Notes under the pieces: model-generated
Databases searched by the model: none
Seen by the model: only the letters and a program-made list of their open reading frames with translations
Told to the model about the DNA's origin: nothing
Shown here: piece after piece, positions 26,201 to 35,489 of the stretch
Layout: the number at the start of each line of letters is the position of its first letter
Numbering within the stretch: position 1 is the first letter of the stretch
From: Teredinibacter haidensis
GTDB taxonomy: Bacteria; Pseudomonadota; Gammaproteobacteria; Pseudomonadales; Cellvibrionaceae
Length of the DNA: 64,000 nt
Assembly (NCBI RefSeq): GCF_014211975.1
Contig: NZ_CP060084.1
Location: forward strand, 4,833,501 to 4,897,500
Direction of reading: 5' to 3'
Program-made: the position numbers and the translations under genes

Positions 26201-27241
26201 CTTTCGACCGTCCGTATTTTTTCCAACGCCTCGGGCGATTATGGCAGTGGCGTGGATGGTCCGATTTTTAACAGTGAGACCTGGGAGACCGATGCGAAAA
26301 TCGCAGACACTTATCTGGGACGTATGGGGTATTACTTTGGTGCGGATAGCGGCCGCTGGGGCCAGCAGGCAGAAGGTCTGTACGGCAAGCAGTTGTCGGG
26401 TACCGATATTGCGCTATTTTCTCGGTCTTCCAATCTGTACGGCATGATTACCTCCGATGATCCCTTTGAATATTTTGGTTCTTTGGCGCTGGCCGTTCGC
26501 AACTTGGATGGGCAAAGCCCGGAAATGTTGATCAGTAATTTGCGCGACGTGAACAACAGCAAGCTGGAATCGGCCTCGACCTTTATGGCTAAGGAGCTGC
26601 GCAGCCGTAACTTTAACAGTCGCTGGATTTCTCAGATGCAAAAGGAAGGTTATAGCGGTGCTGTAGCAATGGCCTCCCATTTGGCAAACTTTTGGGGCTG
26701 GCAGGTGGTCGACCCCAATATTGTACGCGATGACCAGTGGCAGGATTTCTTTGAGATCTATGTTGAGGATCGCCTAGATCTAAATATGGATGAATTTTTT
26801 GAGCAGGCAAACCCCGGTGCTCAGGCCCAAATGATCGAAACCATGCTGGAATCTATTCGCAAGGACTATTGGGCTGCGAGCGAGAGTACCCAGCAGGCGC
26901 TGATCGAACGCTATCAACAGTTGGTGAATCAGTATGATTTGGTGGTGGATAACGAAAAGTTACGAGAATTTATTGGTCAGCAGGCAGCGGGTTTTGGTCT
27001 TAATTTGTCCCTGCCCGCGCCCGAAGCACCGGCATCTGTTGTGGCGGCAACCCAAAAAGTGCAGGGCCAGCAACTGCAGCAGGTGGAGGCGAGCCAGACC
27101 AACAATGTTGATCTGGTCCTCTTGTGGCAGCTATTGGCGGCGCTCTCTGTCATTGTGTTGGGTGCGGCTTATCAGCTGTACAAGGAGGCTCTGAGATACA
27201 AAGTTTTTACTGTTAAGCCGTCGGCAACCACTAGGGAGTAA
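23240..27241 (+). CDS. hmuS: Periplasmic, membrane-anchored CobN/magnesium-chelatase H-like protein (HmuS-like)
   Basis: 1333 residues, the size of a CobN/BchH large subunit, but with an N-terminal signal sequence (about residues 5-26) and a C-terminal transmembrane helix (LLWQLLAALSVIVLGAAYQLY) followed by a short basic tail, so the catalytic bulk is outside the cytoplasm. CobN-family landmarks: HLGTHGSQEYLPGKERGLS, DGGNLAVGDVPVMYPFIVDDVGEA, and a late GPIFNSETWE-to-GRWGQQ region. CobN inserts cobalt into corrin rings with CobS/CobT ATPases; none are encoded here. In the hmu operons of Bacteroidota the equivalent protein is HmuS, for which iron removal from haem has been proposed. The haem context supports that role. 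It starts 11 nt after the DUF2149 gene. Confidence 0.85.
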   Translation: MKLLKMMAMLVVAGFSFMLATDSVAVGEKVLFVSGSHSNKAKVTLLKDMAEKRQFLIEQISEKALADKAESRAFLEGYNLVILDAVSERTSKSTYLKYAPQLQNLKAKVLAIRAPALTALRANISDTHARRLFDYYDNGGVDNFERMVAYIRLRIFDSSQARVEAPIIFPSMGIYHPNSPSLIFNSLVAYEEWQAARTVKRSSTSLRVGVMLQRSLIESAQTDVVDAAIAALEAKGAIVVPFYFQLSPVAKDYRDLLQEDGKTVVDTIINFRSIHWANKRKTEFENLGVPVVQALTYYDGDQKAWESSLSGISAGMMAFTLVLPETAGVIDPTIIAAIDPSTHKAQVIDYQLEHLVNRVLNYARLAHLPNSEKKLTVMFWGDRDMGASFLNVPESLGAIGKELNQHGYRVSAEPSEFYIERVNQVLDPFYREYQLDKLLEQDLADLFPVAIYKEWLATLPGERVQSINDFWGAPEDNFMVVERKGERFFVIPRIRNGNMLIMRQPPRSDDAEQELGMYHKTTIPMNHYYLAAYFYAREVWSSDAFIHLGTHGSQEYLPGKERGLSRYDGGNLAVGDVPVMYPFIVDDVGEAMQTKRRGNAVVISHMTPPYAAAGLQGVTADIHELMHEYKALDEGGVKQKTAQQIQQLCIEKDLCKDFGWTSEDISGDFNGFLETLHNYLAELAAENQPLGLHRFGLLAEHRLQASTVVQMLGREFLELANEYETELSEDRAGHAHSDTLTDENHDAVFQLSDTPVENLPGYFVVSEYVMNGAALDELPEALQPHIERGREYFSNMQSIQELPNLLRGLSGKYVRVKTGGDPVRHPESLPTGFNLYGFDPSRLPTKAAFAQGKELVEQAINDYRQKHGRYPDKLAFSLWSIEAMRHYGVLESQALYAMGVEPVWSDDGRVIDTQIIAAGKLKRPRVDVVLSATGLYRDAFPNVMQRLAKAIQQVAELKEEGNSLWDNSQKIKSQLLTEGIDEAEAQYLSTVRIFSNASGDYGSGVDGPIFNSETWETDAKIADTYLGRMGYYFGADSGRWGQQAEGLYGKQLSGTDIALFSRSSNLYGMITSDDPFEYFGSLALAVRNLDGQSPEMLISNLRDVNNSKLESASTFMAKELRSRNFNSRWISQMQKEGYSGAVAMASHLANFWGWQVVDPNIVRDDQWQDFFEIYVEDRLDLNMDEFFEQANPGAQAQMIETMLESIRKDYWAASESTQQALIERYQQLVNQYDLVVDNEKLREFIGQQAAGFGLNLSLPAPEAPASVVAATQKVQGQQLQQVEASQTNNVDLVLLWQLLAALSVIVLGAAYQLYKEALRYKVFTVKPSATTRE

Positions 27242-27508
27242 GTGGGTGAAACGGGCTTTATATATACCCAAAATGAATATTAAATACATCAGAGCTTTTG
27301 ATGATTGGTACAGCCCCGTTTAAACTCCACGCTTTACTATGAGCTTGTGGCGCCTAAAGCTTTCCATACGTCATTAAAAAGTGCCGGTCATCTGCTGTTC
27401 GTCGATTTTTTTATACCTGTTATCTATATTGACTCGTGTATAAGTGGCCTCCTTTTGAGCTGGGGCCACAGTCACAATGGCTTAATTTTTACAGGGTTAG
27501 ACGCGCTT
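27242..27508. other. Intergenic region between haem locus and minor pilin operon
   Basis: About 270 nt. The pilin reading frame stays open back to 27305, but the prepilin start is at 27509, so this is probably untranslated and holds the pilin operon promoter. No clear hairpin terminator for the haem operon was seen. Confidence 0.45.
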
Positions 27509-28156
27509 ATGAAGCCAGGTTTTTCAACTCATTTAGGTGGGTTCACAATGCTGGATTTGGTGGTCTCCATGGCTATTATGGCTATTCTGGTTTCCGTCGC
27601 AGCACCTTCCTTCGATGGCTATATCCGTAAAAACGCGGTGTTTTCTGACCGCAAACTGATGAATAGCGCGCTGATGAGTGCTCGTTATGAAGCGGTTGCG
27701 CGCAATAAAACGATTACCCTCTGCTCCACCAGTACAGGAACGGATTGTAGTGGAACTTGGGACGATGGCTGGTTGATCTTCCTGGATGATGGTACCGACG
27801 GCGGTACTGCCAGAGATGGTGATCACAATGGCGATGAGCCCATTATTCAGGCCTCTCTGTACGAAGGGAAAAACCACTTTTCGGTGACTGATGTGAGCGA
27901 TAACTCTGCTCTATCCTATCTCAGCTTTAATGAATATGGTCGCCCGGCCGTTGACGGTAATCAGGTTAATCGCCCCATTCTTATTCAAGTGTGCGATAGA
28001 AAAAACGAAGATATCTATGCGCGCGGCTTGATGCTAATTGGTACCGGCAGAGTATTGCAAACGAGCGATGGCGATGGCGATGGCATTCACGAGAGTCGCT
28101 TTGCCGACAGCCGCAACGCTATTTCGTTCTCATCGGCACTGAGTTGTAGCCCATGA
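27509..28156 (+). CDS. fimT: Type IV pilus minor pseudopilin, FimT/FimU (GspH) family
   Basis: 215 residues from ATG 27509; the upstream extension of the frame has no prepilin character. A class III signal with cleavage in HLGG/FTMLDLVVSMAIMAIL places Phe1 after Gly. The residue at position 5 of the mature protein is Asp, not the near-universal Glu. The C-terminal domain matches the GspH/FimT pattern, with ARYEAVARNKTITLCSTS, DDGWLIFLDDG, and paired cysteines. Minor pilins of this type prime pilus assembly together with PilV, PilW, PilX and PilE and load PilY1; FimT homologues in some species bind DNA during uptake. The stop overlaps the pilV ATG by 4 nt. Confidence 0.85.
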   Translation: MKPGFSTHLGGFTMLDLVVSMAIMAILVSVAAPSFDGYIRKNAVFSDRKLMNSALMSARYEAVARNKTITLCSTSTGTDCSGTWDDGWLIFLDDGTDGGTARDGDHNGDEPIIQASLYEGKNHFSVTDVSDNSALSYLSFNEYGRPAVDGNQVNRPILIQVCDRKNEDIYARGLMLIGTGRVLQTSDGDGDGIHESRFADSRNAISFSSALSCSP

Positions 28157-28611
28157 ATAGTCAACGTAATAACGGTTCATCGCTGATTGAAACGCTCGTG
28201 GCGCTCATTGTACTGGGGGCGGGTTTGTTGGTTGTGCTATCCATGCAGGTGAAGTCGGTATCTTATTTAAAAGATGCTTCTTTACACTCTCAGGCGTCTT
28301 TTTTGGCAAGTGATATTTATGAAGGCATGCTGACAACGCCCAGTGCTATTAATGCCTATTTTATTAAGTACGCGGATCCTGCCCCCGCTAAACCCGACTG
28401 TATTCAAGTCAGTTCCGATTGTAAGCCGATAGATATGGCGAGCTGGAATGTGCATAACTGGCGCAGCAATGTCGCAAGCCTATTGCCGGGTGGCCGTGGC
28501 GAAATATCCTCGGAGAGCGGCCAGATTGTTATACGTATTGAATTTGAAACCGGCAGTAATGTTGATGGTTCTCGTCAAACACAAGAATACACATTGATAA
28601 CGGATGTTTAG
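28153..28611 (+). CDS. pilV: Type IV pilus minor pilin PilV
   Basis: 152 residues with a prepilin signal NNG/SSLIETLVALIVLGAGLL; Glu5 present. The mature protein has the PilV layout with a long N-terminal helix, then a short domain with two cysteines in the segment PDCIQVSSDCK. It is part of the assembly-priming minor pilin complex. The ATG overlaps the fimT stop (ATGA), showing translational coupling; pilW begins 3 nt after its stop. Confidence 0.88.
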   Translation: MNSQRNNGSSLIETLVALIVLGAGLLVVLSMQVKSVSYLKDASLHSQASFLASDIYEGMLTTPSAINAYFIKYADPAPAKPDCIQVSSDCKPIDMASWNVHNWRSNVASLLPGGRGEISSESGQIVIRIEFETGSNVDGSRQTQEYTLITDV

Positions 28612-28614
28612 GCG

Positions 28615-29721
28615 ATGCTACAAGTAATCGAACAAAAAATGGCATTGAAAAAGCAAAACGGTTTTTCGCTTATCGAATTGCTAATTTCATTAGCGATTGC
28701 CGGGGTTATTCTCACCGGTGTAGTGAAAATAGCTTTTAATGCCAAGCGCTCATCCTTCGATGGTGAACAGCTATCGTTTGTACAGGACAATGCACGATTT
28801 GTATTGGACCAAATTAAACGCGAAGTACGTATGTCGGGATACACTGGTTGTGCCAGTGTTGGCTCAGCCAATGTGTCTAACACCATCATAAATAATATGA
28901 GTGGCTTTATTAACCTTACCGAAAGTGTGCAGGGTTTCGATGGTAGCGTGTCAAATCATCCTGCCATTTACGCAGCTGATGTTATAGCCAATACCGATTC
29001 TTTTATCGTACGTTTTGCTGACGCTTCCGAAGAATATATTGTGCGATCTCACAATACTTTCTCAGCAACTTTTACTTTGTGGAGTAGTGAGGAAGCGCCG
29101 ACAGGTTCCACTATGTTAGTTACTGACTCCAGTTGTCGTGAAGTCGGGCTTTTTCAGGTGACCGGGCCAGGCAGTGATTCCACGTTACTATCCCATACTG
29201 CGGATGGTACGCTTAATTGCACGCGTGTTTTGCGCGCAACCTCAACTAACAGTGTTAGCTGTGATATGGGTTGTGCTGTCGATAGTTGCAATGGTAATAC
29301 TGAAGCGGATTTTAATTCGGGCTCCATCATAATGCCATTTCGAGTCTACGCCTATTACATTGGTGAATCGGCCATCATTGATGATATGCCAGCCTTAAAA
29401 CGGCAGGTATTAACTGCGAGCGGCGGCAGCGCTGTAACCGAAACAGAAGAGGTCGCAACGGGTGTAGAAGATATGCAGTTGCTCTATGGCGTTGACACCG
29501 ATGCAGATGGTGAGGCCAACCAATATCTTACTGCAAACCTGATTGTCGATTGGGCAGCTGTTGTTGCATTGCGCTTGACACTAGTGTTTCGCTCCGATCG
29601 CGATGTATATACATCAGACCAAAATGTGACCATAAAATTGGATGGCAGTGATTATCAACTGTCAGACGATAGGCTTATGCGTCAGGTTGTGACCAGCACC
29701 ATTAAAATTAGAAATAATTAA
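28615..29721 (+). CDS. pilW: Type IV pilus minor pilin PilW
   Basis: 368 residues with prepilin signal KQNG/FSLIELLISLAIAGVIL and Glu5. The long C-terminal domain after ARFVLDQIKREVRMSGYTGC is the usual PilW hallmark, with several cysteines (Cys-rich stretch DMGCAVDSCNG). PilW forms part of the minor pilin complex that initiates pilus assembly. It sits in a tightly packed series: 3 nt after pilV and 2 nt before pilX. Confidence 0.9.
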   Translation: MLQVIEQKMALKKQNGFSLIELLISLAIAGVILTGVVKIAFNAKRSSFDGEQLSFVQDNARFVLDQIKREVRMSGYTGCASVGSANVSNTIINNMSGFINLTESVQGFDGSVSNHPAIYAADVIANTDSFIVRFADASEEYIVRSHNTFSATFTLWSSEEAPTGSTMLVTDSSCREVGLFQVTGPGSDSTLLSHTADGTLNCTRVLRATSTNSVSCDMGCAVDSCNGNTEADFNSGSIIMPFRVYAYYIGESAIIDDMPALKRQVLTASGGSAVTETEEVATGVEDMQLLYGVDTDADGEANQYLTANLIVDWAAVVALRLTLVFRSDRDVYTSDQNVTIKLDGSDYQLSDDRLMRQVVTSTIKIRNN

Positions 29722-29723
29722 TT

Positions 29724-30377
29724 ATGAAAATCCACAAACAAAATAGGCATGAGTTACCCAAAGCTCAATCTGGCGCGGTACTAATTGTCGCATTGGTTAT
29801 CTTAGTTGTTATCAGTTTGTTGGGTGTGGCAAATATGCAGTCTTCTACTGCGGAACTAAAGATGGCGACCAGTCATCGAGATCGTGATACGGCTTTTGCT
29901 GCTGCGGAAGCTGCACTAGCAGCTGCCGAAGAGTGGCTAGAACAAAATAGCCCCTCGCTAGCGCAGCGATATACAAGCTGCGGTGACGGTAGTACTTGCT
30001 TTGATACGACGTGCAGTGGCGGCCTCTGTTTTGATGGTTCTTTTGACGATTCAAATCCGGCGAAGCAAAAGTGGCTGTGTGAAGTGGCATCCGATGCGGG
30101 CACAGAAGAGCGCGTCGCATTCTGGAAGGATAGCAGCCTGGATGTTTGGAACGATGCAGCTAAGCATCGCACAGTGTCTGTAGAGGGCGTGAAAAAGGAG
30201 GTGAAATTTATCGTCGAGTTTTTATGCTTTGTCCCGCCGGATGATGAAACAGTGTTTGAAGAGCTTAACTCCAAAGATGGCGAGCCTCTATATCGCATTA
30301 CCGCATTAGCGGATGGTAATGGCGACAGGGCAAAAGTAATGCTCCAATCTACCTATCTGCTTGTGGAACAAAAGTAA
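29724..30377 (+). CDS. pilX: Type IV pilus minor pilin PilX
   Basis: 217 residues. The N-terminus has the PilX form SGAVLIVALVILVVISLLGV (hydrophobic helix after Gly, no Glu5, as is usual for PilX), followed by FAAAEAALAAAEEWL, a conserved motif of the family. The C-terminal half has Cys pairs. PilX is a non-E5 minor pilin at the pilus tip complex. Its TAA stop overlaps the pilY1 ATG (TAATG), consistent with coupled translation. Confidence 0.9.
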   Translation: MKIHKQNRHELPKAQSGAVLIVALVILVVISLLGVANMQSSTAELKMATSHRDRDTAFAAAEAALAAAEEWLEQNSPSLAQRYTSCGDGSTCFDTTCSGGLCFDGSFDDSNPAKQKWLCEVASDAGTEERVAFWKDSSLDVWNDAAKHRTVSVEGVKKEVKFIVEFLCFVPPDDETVFEELNSKDGEPLYRITALADGNGDRAKVMLQSTYLLVEQK

Positions 30378-33300
30378 TGGCCATATTTCAACGATGTAAT
30401 AAAACCAAAAAGAAAGCAGATCGCATGTTTAAAACGTATGTTTTGTCCTTACTTGTACTGGCCATATCACCTTTGCTGCGAGCAGAGATGGCCGACTTTG
30501 TCTCTGTGCCTCCATTGCTTTCGAGTACGGAAGATGCGTTGGTTATGTTGGTCATGTCCAACGATAACCAGCTGTGGCATAAAGCGTATGCGGATTACTC
30601 CGATTTGGATAATGACGGTGATATCGATACTACCTATAACGATCAGTTTGTCTATCTAGGGTATTTTGATTCGGAATTTTGTTACAGCTATAGCAGCGGG
30701 CGGTATGAGCCCAACGGAAAAGTTGTACGTCCGCAATCGGAAACAACAGAAGAAAGTCCTGCTCCCGATCATAAATGTAGTGGCGCCCCAGGTAATTGGA
30801 GTGGCAACTTTATGAATTGGTTGACGATGACTCGGATTGATATTATTCGAAAAGTGCTTTATGGCGGCTATCGATTAACTGATACCACCAGCGAAACGGT
30901 TTTGCAGCGTGCGCTTCTGCCGGATGATAACCACTCTTTTGTTAAAGTGGTTGCTAACGACGCGATTGATGGTTTGATTAGTAATTACACTCCCATTACA
31001 GGCCAGAGCACCGTTAGTTTTTGTAATGTTACCGACCCTGTCGATACCAGTGCAGGTAGTCGAACTAATAGCATTAACGTGGGTACCAACCCTCCTCTAA
31101 TTAAGGTCGCGTCTGGAAATTTCTTTACTTGGAGCGGTAGTGAAAGAAATTTGTGTTTGTACCAGGATGAAGGCGGCGATGGGCGCTTCACTCCCCAAAG
31201 ACCAACACATGGCTCCATAGGCGGGATCGGAAATTTTGAATTTTATGTGCGAGTCAGTAAATGTGTCAGTGGTCAGGATCAGCCACATTGTCGCCAGTAT
31301 ACAGATGGCTTAGGCAATAGTTATTACAAGCCCTATGGATTGTTGCAGACCTATGGCGAGCATGGTGGTTTGAAATTTGGTTTGATGACGGGAAGCTACG
31401 AGAAAAATGATGCCGGTGGTGTTCTGCGAAAAAATATTAGCTATATGGGTGGAGATGATGCTGTCGCTGAAGACAGGGAAATTGATATCAATACCGGGCG
31501 GTTTATCAATCAAGGGACGAGCAATGAAGGTATCGTTAATACCTTAAATCGCTTGCGATTGTCTGGCTGGGATTACGACAGCAATTTCTACACCGATTGT
31601 GATACCTGGGGTATCTCTATTGGGGATTTCCTAACATCTGGGGCTGAGAATCGCCAGTGTAGAGACTGGGGTAATCCACTAACGGAAATGTATCTGGAAG
31701 CACTGCGTTACTTCTCGGGCTACGAAGAACCCTCCCCCGAATATGGGGTGGATGACTCTTCAATTATTTCTGGTTTGAAATCCGTTACTTGGGAAAAGCC
31801 CTTAAACAGTGTTAACGCTTGCGCCAATTGCGCCATTATTTTGTTGTCCACGGGTTTAAATAATTTCGATGGGGATGACCTAGCCTCTGCCAGTGATCTA
31901 CTTGATATAGCAAATGCTGATGGTATTGATACCTATACTGATATCGTTGGCGATTCGGAAGGTATTTCTAGTAATAATTTTATGGTGGGTAATGCCTCTA
32001 CTGGTGGAACCATTGATACCTGTGATGCAAAAACCATTAACCAACTTTCCCATGCAGACGGTATTTGTCCTGAAATACCGTCATTGAGAGGTACTTACGG
32101 GTTGGCGGGGCTTTCCTACTATGGATTTATAAAGGATATGCAGGGCCTGACGGGCGAGCAAAATGTGAACACTTACACGGTTGCCTTGGCTGAAAGTTTG
32201 CCCAATCTTGAATTGACGGCAGATAATGATGAAAGCCTAACAATTGTTCCTTACTGTGTTTCCCAACATTCTCGAAATGTGAGTAGAGTAGAAACTTACT
32301 TAGATCGGAGGGGAAGGGAGAGAACGCGAACCGTTACGGACACAGAATACTATTGGCAAAATTGTAGCCTCGTAGATTTTAATATTGTTGATTCCACTGA
32401 AGACAAGGGAGTGATTTATATTTCCTGGGAGGACTCTTTGGTGGGTAGTGATAACGACATGGATGCTTACGTTGTTTTGGAATACTGTAAAAAAACTGGC
32501 AGTGCCGACCAAGTTAAAACTGCCTGTGGTAATTATACAACAGACGAACGTTCGGGTTATGCGCGGCCAGAGTGGGGCAGTGCCTCAACAGGACAGATTC
32601 AATTTCGACAATCTGGAGTGGGGGCTGCTACAGGCGTTGAGATGCATTTCGGTTATGTTGTTAGTGGTAGTGATAGCGACGGTACTATTGGTGATCTGAT
32701 TTTTTCGTCATCAATGGACGATGTATTTAATTCACCAGCGCTGACAGGAACTGATACTAATTCGACGATTTGGGCTTCAGACGTTCATAAGTTTGTCGCT
32801 CAATCGAGTACCTCTGGACTACTAAAGAATCCCTTATGGTACGCTGCAAAATACGGAAATTTCAAAGATAGTAACGACAACAACCTACCAGACTTAGTGA
32901 ACGAATGGGATAAAAAAGATCTCGATGGCAATGCGGGCTCAGATGGTATTCCGGACGCTTACTTCCCAATCCGAAACCCGGCCTATTTGGAAAGTAGCCT
33001 AAGTCGAATCCTGAGTGATATCACTACGCGAGTGTCATCGGGAACAGCCGCTTCTGTTGTTGCCAGTACGGGCGCTGGCGAAGGTGCGGTTTATCAGGCT
33101 CTTTATAACCCGATTTTTGAAGTAGATTCTGCGGTGGGAAATACCGAGGTGAATTGGGTCGGTACATTGCATGCACTGTTTATTGATCGCTACAGTCAGT
33201 TGCGAGAAGATGTTGTACTTACTGGTGAGGCTGTTGGCGAATTAAATTCGAATGATCCAATCATTGAAATTTATTACGACGAAACACTGGGTAAAACTAT

Positions 33301-35467
33301 GGTACAACGCTATGCCGTGGAAGCGGATGGTACCGCTGGAGCGGCTAGCGGTGATCCTTACGGGATATCAGAGTTGGACCCTATCTGGAGCGCACGGGAT
33401 CAGTTGGCGAGGCTGTCGAATTATACTGATAATCGAATCTATAGCGAGTCCGCTACAAATGGTCGCTATATCTTTACGGGTATTGACAACCCAGACGATC
33501 GCGACGGTTTTATTTCTCGATCGGAAGGCGTAGCGTTTATTGCTGATACGTTTGACCCAAGCAGTGATGAGAATTTCCGTTTGCTCGATGTTGGTGGTGA
33601 CGTTGCTGATGTCAGTAACCTAGTTAACTATATTCGCGGTGATGAAACCATCAGTACCTTTCGCAGCCGTTCAATCGAGTATGATGGCGATGCTTCCAAT
33701 GGGGATGACCCTTGGCTGCTGGGCGATATTGTGAATTCTTCACCCGTTGTGTTAACCCAACCAGCAAAAGCATACGAAATCAGTTACGGCGATGAAACTT
33801 ACCGCTCCTATAAAAAAGCGAAGAGCAATCGCCGACAGGTTGTCCATGTGGGAGCGAACGACGGCATGCTTCATGCGTTTAATGCAGGGTTCTATGATCG
33901 CTCCAACAACGGTTATAAGGCGTCTTTAAGCGGTGAAACCGCGCATCCATTGGGCAGTGAGTTGTGGGCCTATGTTCCTTACAATCTGCTGCCACATTTA
34001 CAGTATTTAACCAGCAATGATTATTCACATGTTTATTATATGGATGGTCAGCAACAGATCTTTGATGTTAACGGCATCTGGGACGGGGGAAGCTCCATTG
34101 AGCATCCTTCCGGCTGGGGAAGTATTCTGGTAGCGGGCATGCGTTTTGGTGGAGGAGAAATTAGCATTGATCCTGATCCTGATTCTGATGGTGATAATAC
34201 GGATGCCGTTCAATTGCGTTCGGGATTTGTTGTTTTAGACGTAACTGATCCTGAATCGCCTCCAGATATTATCGCCGAAATTACCGACGAGGATCTTGGC
34301 TATTCTGTTTCAGTTCCAACGCTGGTGAAATTCCGCTCGAAAAATACAAGTTCGGGCTCCTACTCCAGCCCGGCAGTTAATGAGTGGTTTTTAGTATTTG
34401 GTTCGGGTCCTGCCGGTTCCAGTAGCAACGCTCGCTCGGAAGCATTAAAAAATGGAGTGAGCGATAAAACAGCCAAGCTCTACGCCTATAATTTACGTAC
34501 AGGCACTTTACAGAAATTTGATACTGGAATTTCCAATGCGTTTATCGGTGGTGTAGAAGCGGGGGACTGGGATAATAACTTTTCTGATGATGCGGTTTAT
34601 TTCGGTATTGTCGGGGGAACGGAAGCTGCGCCAACGGGACAGTTGATGCGGGCGACTGTTACGCTTTCTGGTCACGCGCTTTCGGTTTCGATGAGTAGTG
34701 TCTTGGATGTAAACGATAAGGCTTTCAGCGCTCAGCCCTCAATTGTACGTGACCGTTCAAATAATTTCTGGGTATACAGCGGCACCGGTCGCTTTTTAAC
34801 CTCGGGTGATAACACGAGTAATACGGTACAAACCTACTACGGGGTAAAAGATCCCAATGCTAGTACGGGCAGTGATACCGAGGTTGGGACAAGCTCAATG
34901 GTGAACACCTCGGACATTGAAGTATATAGTGATGGCCGCCTTAAACGTGGTGCCCGCCCTTTTACCTTAAATACAGGGGAAGAGGTTGCCAACTTCTCTG
35001 AGTTATCGGCTGCAGTAGAAGCGCATTCGGGTTGGTTTTTTGATCTGCCGTATACACGGGAAAGAAACACAACTAAAGCTGTACTGTCGGGTGAATCTTT
35101 AGTGTTTACTTCATATCAGCCTACCGGTGAACTCTGTAATGTCGAGGGCAGTGGATTTCTTTATGCGCCGCATTTTCAGGTGGGAGTGCCCGGTGAGTTT
35201 GGCCCGCTGGGTCATGACGATTCTATTACCCTAACGGGTGACTCGGAGGGTGATGATGAAGGTGATTCTGATGACAGCTCTCTGGTTAACAACAGTAGTC
35301 CGCTCGGTACGGGTAATCCGTCTACGCCGACGATTTTTCAGGATTATAAGGGTGTAAGTCATGCAATCGTGCAAACGTCTACCGGTGCTATCAATTCGAG
35401 TTCAATTGGCGATCGTGAGCGAACGGGGCATCGCCAAACTTGGCGAGAGATTCCCATCGATTGGTAA
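30377..35467 (+). CDS. pilY1: Type IV pilus tip adhesin and assembly factor PilY1
   Basis: 1696 residues, at the large end for PilY1. The signal peptide is MFKTYVLSLLVLAISPLLRA, so Met17 (30425) is an alternative start; the 30377 ATG overlaps the pilX stop. An early calcium-type loop DLDNDGDID lies at ~76-84. The long N-terminal region is cysteine-rich and contains NCAIILLSTGLNNFDGDD, but a clear MIDAS-type von Willebrand A site was not identified. The C-terminal beta-propeller begins near residue 1110 (GDIVNSSPVVLTQPAKAY, then VHVGANDGMLHAFNAG), with a calcium-loop candidate DPDPDSDGDNTDAV near 1265. PilY1 caps the pilus and, in Pseudomonas, links surface contact to signalling. The N-terminal region probably determines what this pilus sticks to. 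Confidence 0.93.
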   Translation: MAIFQRCNKTKKKADRMFKTYVLSLLVLAISPLLRAEMADFVSVPPLLSSTEDALVMLVMSNDNQLWHKAYADYSDLDNDGDIDTTYNDQFVYLGYFDSEFCYSYSSGRYEPNGKVVRPQSETTEESPAPDHKCSGAPGNWSGNFMNWLTMTRIDIIRKVLYGGYRLTDTTSETVLQRALLPDDNHSFVKVVANDAIDGLISNYTPITGQSTVSFCNVTDPVDTSAGSRTNSINVGTNPPLIKVASGNFFTWSGSERNLCLYQDEGGDGRFTPQRPTHGSIGGIGNFEFYVRVSKCVSGQDQPHCRQYTDGLGNSYYKPYGLLQTYGEHGGLKFGLMTGSYEKNDAGGVLRKNISYMGGDDAVAEDREIDINTGRFINQGTSNEGIVNTLNRLRLSGWDYDSNFYTDCDTWGISIGDFLTSGAENRQCRDWGNPLTEMYLEALRYFSGYEEPSPEYGVDDSSIISGLKSVTWEKPLNSVNACANCAIILLSTGLNNFDGDDLASASDLLDIANADGIDTYTDIVGDSEGISSNNFMVGNASTGGTIDTCDAKTINQLSHADGICPEIPSLRGTYGLAGLSYYGFIKDMQGLTGEQNVNTYTVALAESLPNLELTADNDESLTIVPYCVSQHSRNVSRVETYLDRRGRERTRTVTDTEYYWQNCSLVDFNIVDSTEDKGVIYISWEDSLVGSDNDMDAYVVLEYCKKTGSADQVKTACGNYTTDERSGYARPEWGSASTGQIQFRQSGVGAATGVEMHFGYVVSGSDSDGTIGDLIFSSSMDDVFNSPALTGTDTNSTIWASDVHKFVAQSSTSGLLKNPLWYAAKYGNFKDSNDNNLPDLVNEWDKKDLDGNAGSDGIPDAYFPIRNPAYLESSLSRILSDITTRVSSGTAASVVASTGAGEGAVYQALYNPIFEVDSAVGNTEVNWVGTLHALFIDRYSQLREDVVLTGEAVGELNSNDPIIEIYYDETLGKTMVQRYAVEADGTAGAASGDPYGISELDPIWSARDQLARLSNYTDNRIYSESATNGRYIFTGIDNPDDRDGFISRSEGVAFIADTFDPSSDENFRLLDVGGDVADVSNLVNYIRGDETISTFRSRSIEYDGDASNGDDPWLLGDIVNSSPVVLTQPAKAYEISYGDETYRSYKKAKSNRRQVVHVGANDGMLHAFNAGFYDRSNNGYKASLSGETAHPLGSELWAYVPYNLLPHLQYLTSNDYSHVYYMDGQQQIFDVNGIWDGGSSIEHPSGWGSILVAGMRFGGGEISIDPDPDSDGDNTDAVQLRSGFVVLDVTDPESPPDIIAEITDEDLGYSVSVPTLVKFRSKNTSSGSYSSPAVNEWFLVFGSGPAGSSSNARSEALKNGVSDKTAKLYAYNLRTGTLQKFDTGISNAFIGGVEAGDWDNNFSDDAVYFGIVGGTEAAPTGQLMRATVTLSGHALSVSMSSVLDVNDKAFSAQPSIVRDRSNNFWVYSGTGRFLTSGDNTSNTVQTYYGVKDPNASTGSDTEVGTSSMVNTSDIEVYSDGRLKRGARPFTLNTGEEVANFSELSAAVEAHSGWFFDLPYTRERNTTKAVLSGESLVFTSYQPTGELCNVEGSGFLYAPHFQVGVPGEFGPLGHDDSITLTGDSEGDDEGDSDDSSLVNNSSPLGTGNPSTPTIFQDYKGVSHAIVQTSTGAINSSSIGDRERTGHRQTWREIPIDW

Positions 35468-35489
35468 TAAATAGGATAATGAGTTTTTT

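Noticed and set aside
23240..27241. Cobaltochelatase CobN for cobalamin synthesis
   Set aside because: Has a signal peptide and C-terminal membrane anchor, no CobS/CobT or other cobalamin genes nearby, and sits in a Fur-controlled haem locus.
27305..27508. 68-residue extension of the FimT frame
   Set aside because: Would place the prepilin leader internally; prepilin leaders are short and the ATG at 27509 gives a normal one.
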